Below are positions 44,481-57,249 of a stretch of DNA of 64,000 nt, piece by piece. The notes beneath the pieces are model-generated. The model searched no databases. It saw only the letters and a list, made by a program, of their open reading frames with translations, and was not told where the DNA came from. The DNA is taken from NCBI RefSeq assembly GCF_902459505.1, contig NC_047088.1:100059704-100123703 (forward strand), written 5' to 3'. A program made the position numbers and the translations under genes. Each line of letters opens with the position of its first letter. The stretch's first letter is position 1. This DNA comes from Geotrypetes seraphini (Eukaryota; Chordata; Amphibia; Gymnophiona; Dermophiidae).

Positions 44481-45269
44481 CCCTAAATGGTACCATTCCC
44501 TCAGGTTTTTGCAGCCCATGACCTTGCATTTCTTAGCATTAAATCTTAGCTGCCAAATTTCAAACCATTCCTCATGCTTCGCTATTTCCCTCCTCATGTT
44601 ATTCACACTATCATGAGTGTCTACTCTATTGCAAATTTTGGTATCATCTACAATGAGGCAAATCTTACCCAACAACCCTTCAGCAATATAGTTTACAAAA
44701 ATGTTAAAAAGAACAGGCCCAAGAAGCGAACCTTGAGGCACATCACTGGTAACATCCTTTTCCTCAGAGAGATCTCCATTGACCACTACCCTCTGTCACC
44801 TTTCACTCAATCAGTTCCTGACCCAGTCTGTCATGTTGGGGCCCATACTGAGGGTACACTGTCAAAGACTGCTAAATTCCAAATATACCACATCTAGTGC
44901 ATTCCCTCTATCTAATTCTCTGGTCACTCAAAGAAATTGATCAGATTTGTCTGACAATTTTGCCTCTAGTGAATCCATGTTGCCTCAGGTCTTGTATTCC
45001 ATGGATTCCAGAAACATCACTATTCTCTATTTCTGAGTCAGTGGGGTCCACTATTGCCACCTCCCCCTCCCCCCCGACTTTGGAATGAAGAAAGCAGCAA
45101 GGACACCGTAACCATTAGACAGACTAAACAATCATCTTGAGTGGCACATCCAGGGAGCCTTTGTCTTCCCTAAGCCTGCTGCTGCTGATAGAAGTCTAGC
45201 CCCACACAGAAATGGAGCAGCCACTGTATTATTTACTGTTTCTTTTGCCAAGTGAGGTAAAAGATCAAG

Positions 45270-45475
45270 TATAAGATTGCAAACTGGATCCTGATTTGCT
45301 TGACAGGGTTGATCCAGTCCTGGTTTTATACCATTACATGTAGGGACTTGTACTCATGCTTTTCTTAGGGAATACAATGGGGAAATCACAACTACACATC
45401 CCTGCATGTAATGTGTGAACTCTGGACTGGATATCCCTGTCAAGTGAATCTGGATCCAGTTAGCAACCTTAATCT
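45270..45475. mobile_element. Palindromic MITE with gatccagt ends
   Basis: Arms ttgcaaactggatcctgatt and gaatctggatccagttagca continue into cattacatgtagggac and catccctgcatgtaatg, around an interior near cttagggaatacaatgggg. Superfamily and target duplication are not established. Confidence 0.55.
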
Positions 45476-45794
45476 AGTAGGCCTGCTGTGCTAGAGTTGG
45501 GAGAAGAAGGAACAGCACAGGATCTAGAGGAGGAGAGGAAGCAGAGTGAGATGAAGCATTAGAAATGCTTGGGTGAGAGGAGACACTAAAGGCGCTTTCT
45601 GAGGGATGAGACCTGATGAGACCTTTTGGGAGAGATGACAGGAGTAGAACCACAGAAAACAAAGATACTGGATACAGGAATGGGAGTGAAGTAGATCTCA
45701 ATTGATTTTCATGAGTACCTGAGTTCATGAGATGCTGCTAGCTAAACTAAAAGCAGAAAAGTGAAGTAGCTAGATGGGATATAGCCAAGGGTAT

Positions 45795-46110
45795 CAATTG
45801 AACTTAGGTGTCTCTACACTGACCTTTACAAGATTCCTTGGAGTTGGGAGTGATCCCAGAAAACTGGAGAAGGGCTGGTGTGGTCTCTTTTCACAAAAGC
45901 AAGTAATGAGGTGGTTGTGAATGCCTCTACAGTAAAAATTTATGAAAAAGCCACTAAGACAGAGGACAGTGCAGTTTCTGGAATCCAACAGATTACAGGA
46001 CTTGACGCAGCATGGCTTTACTAGAGGTAGGTCATCAAACAAATCTGCTATTTTTATAGGGGGAGGGGGTGTGTGGTATAAAGATTTCAGCAAAGGCTTG
46101 GACATGATTC
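45795..46110 (+). mobile_element. Old CR1-like RT fragment
   Basis: The decayed + frame gives VIPENWRRAGVVSF, LQDLTQHGFTRGRSS and DFSKGLDMIP, recognisable as RT fragments of a CR1-like ORF2. It has many breaks and is one of the oldest LINE pieces in the window. Confidence 0.55.
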
Positions 46111-46879
46111 CTCCCTCTTCATCAGCCAGCGTTCTTCCAAGTGGCAGCCAGCATGCCCCCAAATTGACACAGAGGCTCCCTATGCATGCAGTTTTCTCAC
46201 ATGTGCAAACACTAAGCATGTGTGGCCTACCAGTGGCCCAGAAACACTCCAATAGACTTCTGCTTGAAAAAGCTCAGGTTGCCAAAGTGGGAGATCTTCA
46301 GTTGCAGAACTTGGGAATTCCAGCCAGCTCAGGTCAGATGCGGGGCAGAGGGTGAAGACAGGGAGCAGGTATGGAGACAATTTCATACTCACCCATCTTG
46401 AGTTCATGCACACCTGAAACTGGTAGTCTAGCTACACCACTGTATAATTTGTAGCTTCTTGTTCCAAGGAAGGCTACAGACTATCATTTGCCACTGTCTG
46501 TGTGAAAGTACTTATTCTGATTATAATGGAACAGTGTTGGAAGATGCTCTAAGCTGCTGGAAACACTATCCTTCAAAATGAGAACATGCTTCAGCACCTC
46601 AACATAGCATTATAAGAACTGCCCTTCATAAAAGGGGCACATGCCATCTACCAACATCATAGCATTAGGAGCACTGTGCTTTATTACCAGGACTTGCTTC
46701 ATTTCCCAGCCCGGTACTGGGGCACTGTCCCTCATAACCAGTATGTTTCATTTCCCAGTTCTCCAGAAATGGCAGAACTAATAAGTTTGATAGATCTAAT
46801 CTTTATAGCAGAAACAAATGTCCTTCATCTACAGGAAACAATATAGCAAATGACAGCAGAAAAAAGAGATTATGTACTT
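46111..46879. other. Unclassified intergenic DNA
   Basis: No gene or complete element is seen. Some words recur (catagcattaagagcac-like at about 46605 and 46660), suggesting an old repeat. Confidence 0.35.
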
Positions 46880-49800
46880 ACCCTGGTAAGCTCTTTTCCA
46901 GTAGATAGGCGAGACATTCTAGACAGTAGGGTTAATTCCCTATAGCCATATGCTGCTGCAGAAGGAATCCACTTCGGATTTTTCACTTTGCCTGTGTTAT
47001 ACTTCACTGGGCTCCCAAACTCCACCTTCAGTTAGTACCCAAGCACGTAGAGCCACCCAACACACATGAAGTAGAGACATCTGTGGCAACAGGCTTAAAC
47101 AAATTGTTCTAATCAAAAAGTACCTAACAGTACCATTAACCTCCAACACAGGCTTGAAGGGAGCTCAGAAACTACTCCCCAATAAATTGAAACATATGTA
47201 CAAATTCTTCCCCACCCTCAAGGGCAGACAGCCATCCAATAATCAGCTTGGAGAAGCATAAACAGACTAAAAAGTAGGCAGGCGCAAGAAGGACATGGCA
47301 GGAGTCTAGAATGCCTCATCTATCTACTGGAAAAGAGCTTACCAGGTTGTGCATAATCTTTTTTTTCAGTGCAATAGGTGAGACATTCTAGACAGTAGGG
47401 ATGTACAAAAGCAGTCCCTCAAAAAGCTAGGGCGTCTTGCTTTGCCAACTCTTAAGACTGAGGACCAAAAGGTGGAGTCCTGTCTTGCCACCACATCCAC
47501 TCTGTAGAACTTGGCAAATGTGTGAAGAGAAGACCACATTGCCGCTCTGCAAATCTCTTCAGGAGAGACAGATCTAGCTTCGGTCCACATGAAACCATAC
47601 TCCTGGTAGAATGCACCTTGATGGAAACAGGAGACTGTTTCCCAGAAAAAATGTAGGCTGACGAAATGGTCCTGCAGATCCATCTGGAAATTGTGGCCTT
47701 GGAAGCTGAACTGAATGAGTCAGCACAAATAAATGGTCAGAGACACAAAACTCGTTGGTGATCTCCAGATAATGCAGAAGAACTCTGCACACATCCAGGT
47801 TCTTCAACGGGTGGTCCTGTGTCTTGGAACTGGTCAGCTGAAAGGCAAACACACTTCCTGGTTAACATGGAAAGCCGAAACTACCTTCGGCAGGAAGGAA
47901 GGGATCGTGCAAAGGGAAACCCCTGCCTCCGAGATACGGAGGTAAAGATCCCTGCAATACAAAGCCTGCAGCTCCGACAAATGATGCACTGAAGTAATGG
48001 TGACCAGAAAAACTGTCTTGAGCATCAAATCCAAGAGGGAAGCAACTCGAAGGGGCTCAAAAGGAGACTTCGTAAGGCTAGACAACACCAAGTTAAGATC
48101 CCAAGAAGGGAAAGGATGGTTAACTGACACAAAGAGACCCTTTCAAGAATCTAGCGACATCCAGATGAGACACCAAGGAAGACCGACGCTCCCGGGATTT
48201 AAAACAGGAGAGCCTAGCCACTTTGACCCGAAGAGAAGCTACAGTGAGGCCGGTATCAAAACTAGCCTAAAGAAAGGTAAAAATTAGCGAGATCAGAGCT
48301 GAATAAGGATCTACCTGTCCCGGGCACACCAATGTTGGGAGGCCATCCACGCCTTAGTGTAAGCCGATACCATGAATGACTTGTTAGACTTCAGAAGAGT
48401 ATCAACAATAAGGGCAGAATATCCATTACATTCTAAGGCTGCACACTCAAGAGCCATACTGTAAGAGCAAAGAGACCCAGATCTTCAATGGATACCGGAC
48501 TCTGCATGAGAAGGTCCAGATAAGAGCTCAGCTGAAGGCTGTGACCTTTGTGCAGATGCATTAGAACTGCGTACCATGGTCTGCGAGGCCAATCTGCAGC
48601 CACCAGAATGATATGACCCAGATGAGCTGCGATCCTCTGAATGACCCGGCTGAACATCAGTCAAGGAAGAAAACATACAGGAGAATCTCCTGAGGCCATG
48701 GCTGCACCAGAGAGTCAAGTCCTGAGTTGCTGGGCTTGGATCTTTGACTGAAGAAGCGATCTGCTTTCTTGTTTCTTGCCATGGCCATGAGGTCGAAGTG
48801 GGATCACTACCAGTGCCCCACTATCACTTGGAACGCCTCTGGGGACAGGGCCCACTTGCCAATATCTAGAATCTGTCTGCTGAGGAAGTCTGCTTGAACA
48901 TTGTCTACGCCTGCCATATGGTCTGCCAAAAGAAAAAGAAGGCAGGCTTCCTGAGCCGGAGGAGTGCTCTTGGTCCCTCCCTGGCGATAGATGTAGGCTA
49001 CTGATGTTGAATTGATGGAGAAGGCCCGCACTGCTTGGCTCTCCAGAGTCTTCTGCAATCTTGTCAGAGCTAGTTAAATGGCTCTGAGCTCCAACTGGTT
49101 GATTGACCATTTTCACTGCTAGGGCGTCCAGCACCCCTGAACAGGACAACGATTGCAATGGGCTCCCCAGCCCCGAAGGCAGGCATCTATCATCACCACA
49201 ATCCAGGAGGCAATGTGTAGCAGTACGACCCTACAGAGTAATTGTGGAAGAAGCCACCAGTCCATGCTTGCCTGGGCTTCCAGAGTCCAGGGCAGACAGG
49301 CCTGCAAGGCATCCCTGTGTGGAGTCCAGAAAGAGAGCAAAGCATGCTGATGAGGACAAATGAGCACTCTCACCCAAGGAACTACATCCAGTGTGGCAAC
49401 CATGGATCTCAGAACTTGAAGAGAATCCCATGCCGAAGGAGCCGGCCGCTCCAGAGGAAAGAAATCTAGACACACAATTTCTGCCTGCATGCTCTGATAG
49501 ATAAATGCAGCCCACTGGTGTATCGAAAAGGACTCCCAGGTATTTCAGCGAATGTGTGGGTGGCAGATGGCTCTTCCTGAAATTGACAATCCAGCTCAGA
49601 TCCTCCAGCATCTGGAGCACCCGCTCCACTGTATGCTGTCCCTTGGTCAGCGAGGGAGCTCTGATCAGCCAGTCATCCAAGCAAGGATGAATCTAGAGAC
49701 CCATCTTTCTCAGGTAAGCTGCCATTACCACCATCACCTTGGTGAAGGTCCGGGGCGCCGTCGCCAGCGCAAAGGGCAGGACCGAGAACTGGTAATGCTG

Positions 49801-52627
49801 TTCCAGAACATGAAAATGCAAAAATTTGCATTGTGCCTGAAAAATAAGAATGTGCAAAGATGCCTCTGTGACATCCAGAGAGGCAAGAAACTCTCCTGGG
49901 GCCACTGCAATGACTGAATGCACAGTCTTCATTCAGAAGCGGGGAATCTTAAGAGACGCATTTACATGCTGAAGATCCAGAACAGGCCTCCAACCTTCTG
50001 AGCCTTTCTTTGGCATGATAAAGTATATGGAGTATCTGTCTGAGCCCGAGAGGTTAGGCGGTACTGGCTCTATAGCTTGAATATCCGGCACGTGCTGAAC
50101 GGTGGTTTAAACCCTGAGCACTTTGTCCGAGCAACCTGAAGGAGCAATCTTGCGAGGTTGAGCAAATTCCAGCTTGTAGCCCGATCGAATAATGTCCAAG
50201 ACCTATCTGAAGAGAACATCCCTCGGCCTGGCACCATTGTGCCTCTTCAGCTGGGGGCACAGAACTAGAGGTGGAAGGCTGGAAATGCCTGTAGCCGGTA
50301 TATCGTTATCAATAGCCCTGTGAAAATCTCTGCAATGTGGCCCTTGCATACAGTCAGAATCACTGTGAGCCACAAAAGTAGAATGACCAGAATCCCAGGA
50401 GGGTCTGGGTCTGCTATCAGGTACAGTCATAGGGCGACGGTCCATATCAGAATCCAGAGGTCGTCCAGATCATTGCCAAACAATAACTGCTCCTGAAAAA
50501 GCAGTCCAGACCTTTGCCAAACAATAACTGCTCCTGAAAAGGCAGTCTAGCCAAAAAAGCCTTGGAAATAGAATCACCAGCCCACTGTCTGAACCATAGC
50601 ATTCTGCAGGCAGAGAAAGAGTACACTGACACCTTTGCCAAACTCGCAGAATGTCATACAATGTATGCCATATAATCTGTCCCAACAAAAAAAAAAATGA
50701 GGAGAGGGAGCCACCATCTCAGTCTCCAGTGTGCACATTTGAGAGAGACAGGCTCTTGTGACAAAAAATATCACCTAAAACAGCTGCATCAAAGAGTTTT
50801 CTGAGGACCACATCCACACAATAGTCCGGCATATCTTCTAACACTATACCACCCACACTGGGGAAAGAGGTGTGTTTAGCCACCTATGCCACCAAAGAAT
50901 CCAAGATGGATTGATCCAAAAGTTGCTGACACTCCTATGCCAGGATACCAGCGTGACATACCTCTAGCAATTTTCAGAGCACCCTCCAGAGAGTCAAACT
51001 GCTCTGAGATCAGAATGCACACATTATGGTGCCAAGAGAAGGTAGCAGACTGCAAGCACACAACACAAAGCCAGGAGGAAGAAGTGGATGTAGCCAGCTG
51101 AGTAACCAAAAGGACCTCTTGCAAAGATTCAGAAATAAAGACTGGCAAAGATGCAGATTAAAAAAATGTAGGATCATGAGAGCATTTCCAGGCTCCATAA
51201 ACCCCAGAAGGATCTACAGATCTAGCACACAGTTCCTAATCTTCCGCCCCGGGAAGTGCTGCACCTCCAAATAAGGGATCAGCAAATAAGTCATCTGCAT
51301 CAGGATTCCCCAGATCAGGGTCAGGCAGCGCAAGCACAGTGGCAGGGTGAATCGAGGATGTGTCCAAAGGAGCAGAGCCACTGAGAGACGCCATGGAGGT
51401 GGATTGGGACTGGGCAAATGAAGAATATTGGTTCTGAGAGTCAGACCACAAAAATTTCAAAAATTCAGAAAGTGTCCGGCTCTTGGGGCACAGAGTCACC
51501 CTAAGGTGACTAAAATTTGTATTTCCAAGGCTGCGAAAGGTCTGCAGTCAAGCAGATGGAATTACCAGCCATGCCAAGCCCCAAAAGTCACGAAGGGCGC
51601 CCTGCCACGCTGTAACCCCCCCCCCCCCGGCTGTTCCACATGGCGCAAAAATTTAACTATGCACAATCCTGGCAAGAATCCACATGAGGAGAGCCCAAGG
51701 ACTCCATCCCAGCAGGTTTCTAGGCAAAATTTGCAGTTTTGAAGAAGCAAGGAGCTTTAGAAAAAAAGCGCTAAAAATCCAAGATGGCCAATATCAAAAA
51801 ATTCATGACAAAATCGTGATTTTTTTTCATACTTCCAAACTCTAAAAACAGTGATTTTAGGATTTTTCAAGAAGGGGGAACATAGGGGAACATTTAGAAA
51901 CATTCAAAATCCCACTTTTCAAACCTCCCCCGATTCCACTCACAGGTTGTCAGCCTGTGTACTCACTATGGCCTAACAGATCTGTGCTTTAGCCTACTTT
52001 CAGCTCTCTCACAGTAGCTGGATGAGAAAATTCACTGCCACAATGCTGGGAATGGTTCTGTAAAGCTGATCTTCGGGCTGCCAGTTAGACTCCCATGTCT
52101 GACTACACCTCCACTCTGTGGACCAACGGATGTGCACCGGTACAGGCAGAGGTGCAACGATGCAGCCAGCACCCTGCGAGACACTACCGAGCCTCCTAAG
52201 TGTGCCTAACAGCCTGTGCTCGACCCCTGATTAACAGTAGGTGAGACCATCTCAGGGATGGACCTGAGCTCCAGAGAAAACTATGCAGACTGCCTAACAG
52301 GTACCCAGTAGGATCGGCCTGTCAGCTAAAGACCCAAGTCTGTGAATTCTCAAGCAGGCAGAGATTCAAATTCGCTCCAAGCACTAAATTACCCCAAAAG
52401 GGGACCAAATTACATTAAATTAAAAACAATAAAATGGAGAGAGCAGAACAAACATTCCTGAAGGCATGCGGAAGGAAAGAACTGAAGGTGGAGCTAGAGA
52501 GCCCAGTGAAATATAACAGAGGCAGAGTGAAAAATCCTGAGTGGATTCCTTCTGCAGCAGCACGCGACTATAGGGAAATAACCCTACAGTCTACAATGCC
52601 TCACCTATTGTACTGGAAAAGGCATTA
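46880..52627 (-). mobile_element. DIRS-type YR retrotransposon (fossil)
   Basis: A 5.75-kb element on the - strand with inverted terminal repeats of about 80-90 bp. The left has cttttccagtagataggcg and gctgctgcagaaggaatcca; the right has the inverse with ggattccttctgcagcagca. Parts in sense order are a Gag-like region (about 51500-50200), RT (about 50060-49230), RNase H (about 49200-48800) and tyrosine recombinase (about 48130-47370). An internal complementary region follows (47303-47400). RT shows MDDWLIRAPS and IVNFRKSHL; RNase H shows ACLRGWGAHCN; YR shows SWDLNLVLSSLTKSPFEPL and CRAAMWSSLHTFAKFYRVDV. These are typical of DIRS rather than Ngaro. It is broken by many interruptions and looks older than the Ngaro copies. 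Confidence 0.85.
47303..47400. repeat. Internal complementary region of the DIRS element
   Basis: 47303-47353 is an inverted copy of the left end (shared words gtctagaatg and tactggaaaagagcttacca). 47370-47400 is a direct copy of aggtgagacattctagacag, found beside the terminal repeat. DIRS elements are known to keep such a region matching the joined ends, used when the circular DNA intermediate is formed. Confidence 0.75.
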
Positions 52628-54285
52628 AGTGCCTCAAATAGACTTCATCTGACTTTAATGAAAATACTTTTTCTTCCTTAAAAGCTTTAAAAATAAGATG
52701 CTTTAAAACACAAAAGGAATAACATATTACATATATGAATATGACATTTGAAGGGTGGTTCTAATGAAGATCTGTTTTTCACCTGTTGATGTTGTATTCT
52801 TGCTTTACAGGCATTAGTGTGAAGTCTGATGCAGTTCCACTGATAGTCTGTTTTTCAGCTAGATGTGTTCTATTCTTGCTTTACATCTAACAGTGTACTG
52901 CCTGAACAGGGCACTCAGCTGACAACCATCACAGCAGTACACCTGATGTATTCATTTTCATACTGATGGTGGTGGAGGATCTTTTGAGAACCTTTATAAA
53001 CTCTAAATATTTGCTCTGCATAAGATAAAATTTGTATAGGTATAAGGAGAATAGAAAGACAGTTGGCAACTGAATTATTTTTTAAAATGTGACTTTTTTG
53101 TACTATTGCTGTTTTAAAAAGGCACAGTTAATTTTCTTCCATTCAAGTTCTGCCTATGTCTCTCTCAGCACTATCAGGGAAGATGACTTGCTTGAAAAAT
53201 GGTAGAGCAGAAAGAAATTTGGTTGTTGTTTGGCAAATGAAAGCCCAATGCTATGGGGGCTGAATCCCTGCAGGTTGCTGCTCCCCAACACAGACACGTT
53301 TCAGGGGCGGGGCCCCTAGGGAGTCCTCCTCTGCTGATTCTGGGAACTCCAAGATTGGTTCATAGTCCTCACTCTGCTCCTTTAAGAAAAAGCAAACAAA
53401 AACATCTATTCTAAACCAGACCACAATGTTACAATCTTTCTTTTCTTTTTTTTTTTTTTATAACTGTTTATTGGCAGTGGTGAAGAAAACGCATACAGAA
53501 AACCAATACAATGCAGTAAAGCCACATTGTAGATATACAAACAGGTCAAAAAAATCAGCAATCTTTCTGATTGGACAATCACAGCATAAAAACTGTTGGG
53601 AACTATGCCATTGGAAGTTAAGGCCAGAGGACACACAGTGAAAGGTGGTGTCAAAAGTGGGATTGGAAGCTGGATTGGCAGGGCACAGCTTCTGGGGGGT
53701 AATTCTACAATAGTGCATCTATGTGACACCTACTCTACTTTATAGCATACAAGCATAACAGGCACGAGCAGAGCTAGAAAAAGTGCTCAAATCCAAATGC
53801 CAGAAAAATGCACATAAATTATAGTATAAATATTCTATAAGTTTTATGTCTGTGACTCCCAGAGATGTGTATGCCTGCTTGTAAAATCTTAAGACATATG
53901 CGTATTTACAAAACAGTGCTGTGGCTAGCCATTCCTCTGCTTTTCCAACACAGAGCTCAGGTGTAGCAAGTGTTGGCATTGTCAGAGAGACTGAAAAATA
54001 AGGGTCAGCTTCTACCATGAATGCAAAGAGATGGAGATCTTTTTGCAACAAAATAGGTCAGGTTTCCCTGTAATAAAGAAACCTGATCTAGCATGGAAGA
54101 CAGGGGACATGTTGAACTCACCTCTGCTTGAAGTAATGCTGGAATGGGTTCCTCCTTTGTCAGCATGGGGGGATCATCTGTTCCTTCTATGGGCAGGACT
54201 CCTCCACCTGACAGAATGTGAGGCAGATTGAACAGTAGGTGAGATGGGAGACACTTTGAGAAGCAGGTATTGAAAAGGAAGGAAC
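52628..54285. other. Unclassified DNA with an A/T-tailed non-LTR-like fragment
   Basis: No gene is supported. At 53440-53460 a long T run precedes ataactgtttattggcagtg, the look of a reverse-oriented poly(A) retroposon (about 53440-53720). 53220-53390 contains gggcggggcccctagggagt inside a repeat-like block. The remainder is featureless to my reading. Confidence 0.35.
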
Positions 54286-54850
54286 AAAAGAACAGCCATA
54301 TTGGGTCAGACCAATGACCCATCTAGCCCAATATCCTGTTTCCACCGTGGCCAATCCATCACAAGTACCTGGCAAAAGCCTAAATAGTTGCAATGTTCCA
54401 TGTTACCAATCCCAGGGCAAGCATTGGCTTCCCCCATGTATGTCTCAATAGCAGACTAAGGACCTTTCCTTCAGGAACTTGTTCAAAACCTTTTTTAAAC
54501 CCATCTGCGTTCCAGAGCTTAGCTAGTCTGAGTGAAAAAATATTTCCTCCTATTGGTTTTAAAAGTATTTCCCTGTAACTTCCCAGAGAGTCCCCAGTTT
54601 TTGTAATTTATGATGCAGTAAAAAATCAATTTACTTGTACCCATTCTACACCACTCAGGATTTTGTAGACTTCAATCATATTCCCCCCCAGCCATCTCTT
54701 TTCCAAGCTGAAGAGCCCTAACCTCTTTAGTCTTTCCTCATACAACAGGAGTTCCATCCCCTTTATCATCTTAGTCACTCTTCTTTGAACCTTTTCTAGT
54801 TCCACTATTATCTTTTTTGAGACCTGATATACCAGGCTCAGAGATAGCAA
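54286..54850 (-). mobile_element. CR1 LINE, 3' fragment
   Basis: The - strand ends at aacagccatattgggtcaga on the + strand. The ORF2 C-terminus reads VELEKVQRRVTKMIKGMELL, YEERLKRLGLFSLEKRWLGG and NMIEVYKILSGVEWVQVN. 5'-truncated. Confidence 0.75.
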
Positions 54851-55019
54851 GGGGCTGTGCTAGTGAATTACAAATAACAATCAATGTGTGAGCAATTTTT
54901 CCAAAGGTCACCTATGTGAGAAGCCCAAAATGCACCTAAGCCTATTTTATAAAGGCAATCTCAATAAAAAGCACCTTCTTAAATATTCAAGTACTTCATA
55001 AAAATAACATTATTGAAAT

Positions 55020-55976
55020 AGAAGTGGGAGCATCATAACTGAGGCTTCCAGATTCTTATAAATCACCTGGACTGGATGTTATACATGTTTCCGAGTTTAT
55101 TTAACATTTGATATCCCATCCCAGGGTACTAAAGGAATTCAAACATGAAATTGCTGATCTACTGTTAGTGATCTGTAACCTATCACTAAAACTGTAGTAT
55201 CTGAAGATTGAAGGATGACTAATATTACACTGATTTTTAAAAACGGTTACAGGGGTGTTCTGGGAAATTACAGACTGATGAGCCGGAAAAAATAGTTGAA
55301 ACCATTATAAAAAATAAAATTTATGAAACATGTAGACAAACATGGTTTAATGGAACAGAGTCAGCATGGGTTCAGCCAAGGGAGGTCTTGCCTCACCAAT
55401 TTGCTGCATTTCTTTGAAAAAGTGAATAAATATATGGATAAAGGAGAGCTGGTTGATGTAGTGTATCTAGATTTTCAGACAGTTTTCGACAAAGTTCCTC
55501 ATCAGAGGCTCCTGAGAAAATTAGAGTGTCATGGGATAGGAAGCAATATTTTGTTGTGGATTTGGAACTGGTTATTAGACAGAATACAGAGGGTAGGGAT
55601 ACATGGCCATTTTTCTCAATGGAGGAGGGTAAATAGTGGAGTGCCACAGGGATCTGAACTGGAACCAGTGCTATTTAACATATTTATAAATAATCTGGAA
55701 ATTAGAACAAGTGAGATGATTAAATTTGCAAACTGACACTAAGCTGTTAAAAGTTGTTATAACACATGCAGACTCTAAAAAATTGAAGGCAGATCTTAGG
55801 AAATTGGAAGACTGGGCATCCAAATGGCAGATAAAATTTAATGTGAACAAATGCAAAGTGATGCACATTTGTAAGAATAATCCAGATACTAGGGTTCACT
55901 TTAGGGGTCAGTACCCATGAAAAAGATCTAGGTGTCATCATAGACAATATGCTGAAAAGTTCTGCCCAATCAGGCA
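55020..55976 (+). mobile_element. CR1-like LINE RT fragment
   Basis: The + frame gives MKHVDKHGLMEQSQHGFSQG, VVYLDFQTVFDKVPHQRLLR, GVPQGSELEPVLFNIFINN and then KLEDWASKWQIKFNVNKCKV followed by MHICK. An indel has removed the usual F-A-D-D; the frame reads KFAN then stops. It ends abruptly at about 55976, where an L1-like element begins. Confidence 0.75.
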
Positions 55977-57071
55977 ATTATCTCCCCCCTCAAGCCACTT
56001 GAGAAACCACAGGCAGTGACTCTTGACTCTATCTGGTCAACTACAGAAAACCTGCACTCGGTTTGTACAAACTTTATATCTATTACTTTGAACTCTTCAT
56101 CCAGGATAACTCTTTTGGAGACTTCACTTCAACAGCAGAAGGTTGAACTTTCTAAGTTAGACAAATTAACAACTGAAAATAAAAATCTGGTGACTAAACA
56201 AATGACTGATAAAATGATGTTTCTGAGGAAGACAGAAAACCTAGAAAATCAACAAAAAAATTTGAATTTAAGGATTCTTAATTTCCCGAGAGCTAGGTTT
56301 ATGTCTCCACAGGAACTCTTTAAGAACTTTATGTTAACAATCTTAAACGTTCCAGAACTGAATCTTCCCCCGACGCAGAGAGTCTACTATATAAAGAAAG
56401 TGCAAAAAGAAAAAGGTTTAGAAGCTGAAACTATGGAATTGGATGTATCTGCTATATTGCAATCTTCTGATATTGAAACACTGGGTCGGGCGACATTGTT
56501 AGTCTCTCTTGTATTTTTGCAGGATAAAGAAATGCTGTTGAAATTATACAAGTCACCTTTTTAGGTAAAAAGGTATACAAATTTCCTGATGTCTCGAAAT
56601 GGACACAATCCAGGAGGAAAGAATTTTTGCAATTTCGTTCTACAGTGATTTCTTTGGGGGCAGTTTTTTAGTTAAGGTTTCCTTGCAAATGTTTTGTTTC
56701 CTATCAAGAGAATAAATATATTTTTTTGAACCTGCCCAATTCGGTTTTTTCTTAGAGTCAACACAGCCAGAATGAATCGAATCAAGTTGTTTAGTGTAGT
56801 GTTTAGACAAATAGTAGGTTAACATCTAAATACTGCTCTTTTGCTTTTTTTTTTTTTTTTTTTTTTTTACTTTTTCTATTGTACTTATATCCCCTCTCCC
56901 CATTTGTGTCTTGCTTTCCTCCCTTAATAGAAGACTATATAAGATATATATTGCTTTGTACATTTTTTTGTTTAGTCAATATTGACTAAGTTATATACTG
57001 TATATTCAGTATTTCTTATACCATTTATTTAGTTGTATGGAAATGATAAATAAATAGATTAAAAAAAAAAG
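55977..57071 (+). mobile_element. L1-like ORF1-only element (HAL1-like)
   Basis: A coiled-coil ORF1-like frame (56016-56564) has a heptad-rich stretch followed by NLENQQKNLNLRILNFPRAR, which resembles the L1 ORF1 RRM entry. It shifts frame after KSPF and continues as KFPDVSKWTQSRRKEFLQFR and then LRFPCKCFVSYQENKYIFFE. About 300 bp of 3' UTR and a poly(A) run (57061-57070) follow directly, with no endonuclease or RT region. The arrangement resembles HAL1 (half-L1) elements of mammals. Confidence 0.55.
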
Positions 57072-57249
57072 AATAGGGATGGTAAATAAGACTAAACTAA
57101 ACTAAACTAAACTAAGCCTTAAGTTTATATACCGCATCATCTCCACGGAAGTGGAGCTCGACATGGTTTACAAAGCTTAAAAATACAAGAAGAGAGGGGA
57201 GAGAGAATTTACAAGAGCATATGAAAAGAGGGGAAGTAAGCAGGAGATG

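Larger units (their letters stand above)
42705..45065 (-). mobile_element. CR1 LINE fragment split by a nested hAT
   Basis: The - strand reads the ORF2 C-terminus (MRGHRMKLKGDRIRNNLRKY, FFTERVVDAWNSFPVEVV) at 42750-42930. It continues with KATKMVGGLGHKAYGNRLKD and ARRMLGCIWRGMASRKKELL at 43000-43310. Beyond the hAT insertion come SDVPQGSLLGPVLFNIFVNY and VDDTKICNR at 44570-44790. Many small breaks show that it is older than the CR1 at 58832. Confidence 0.8.
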
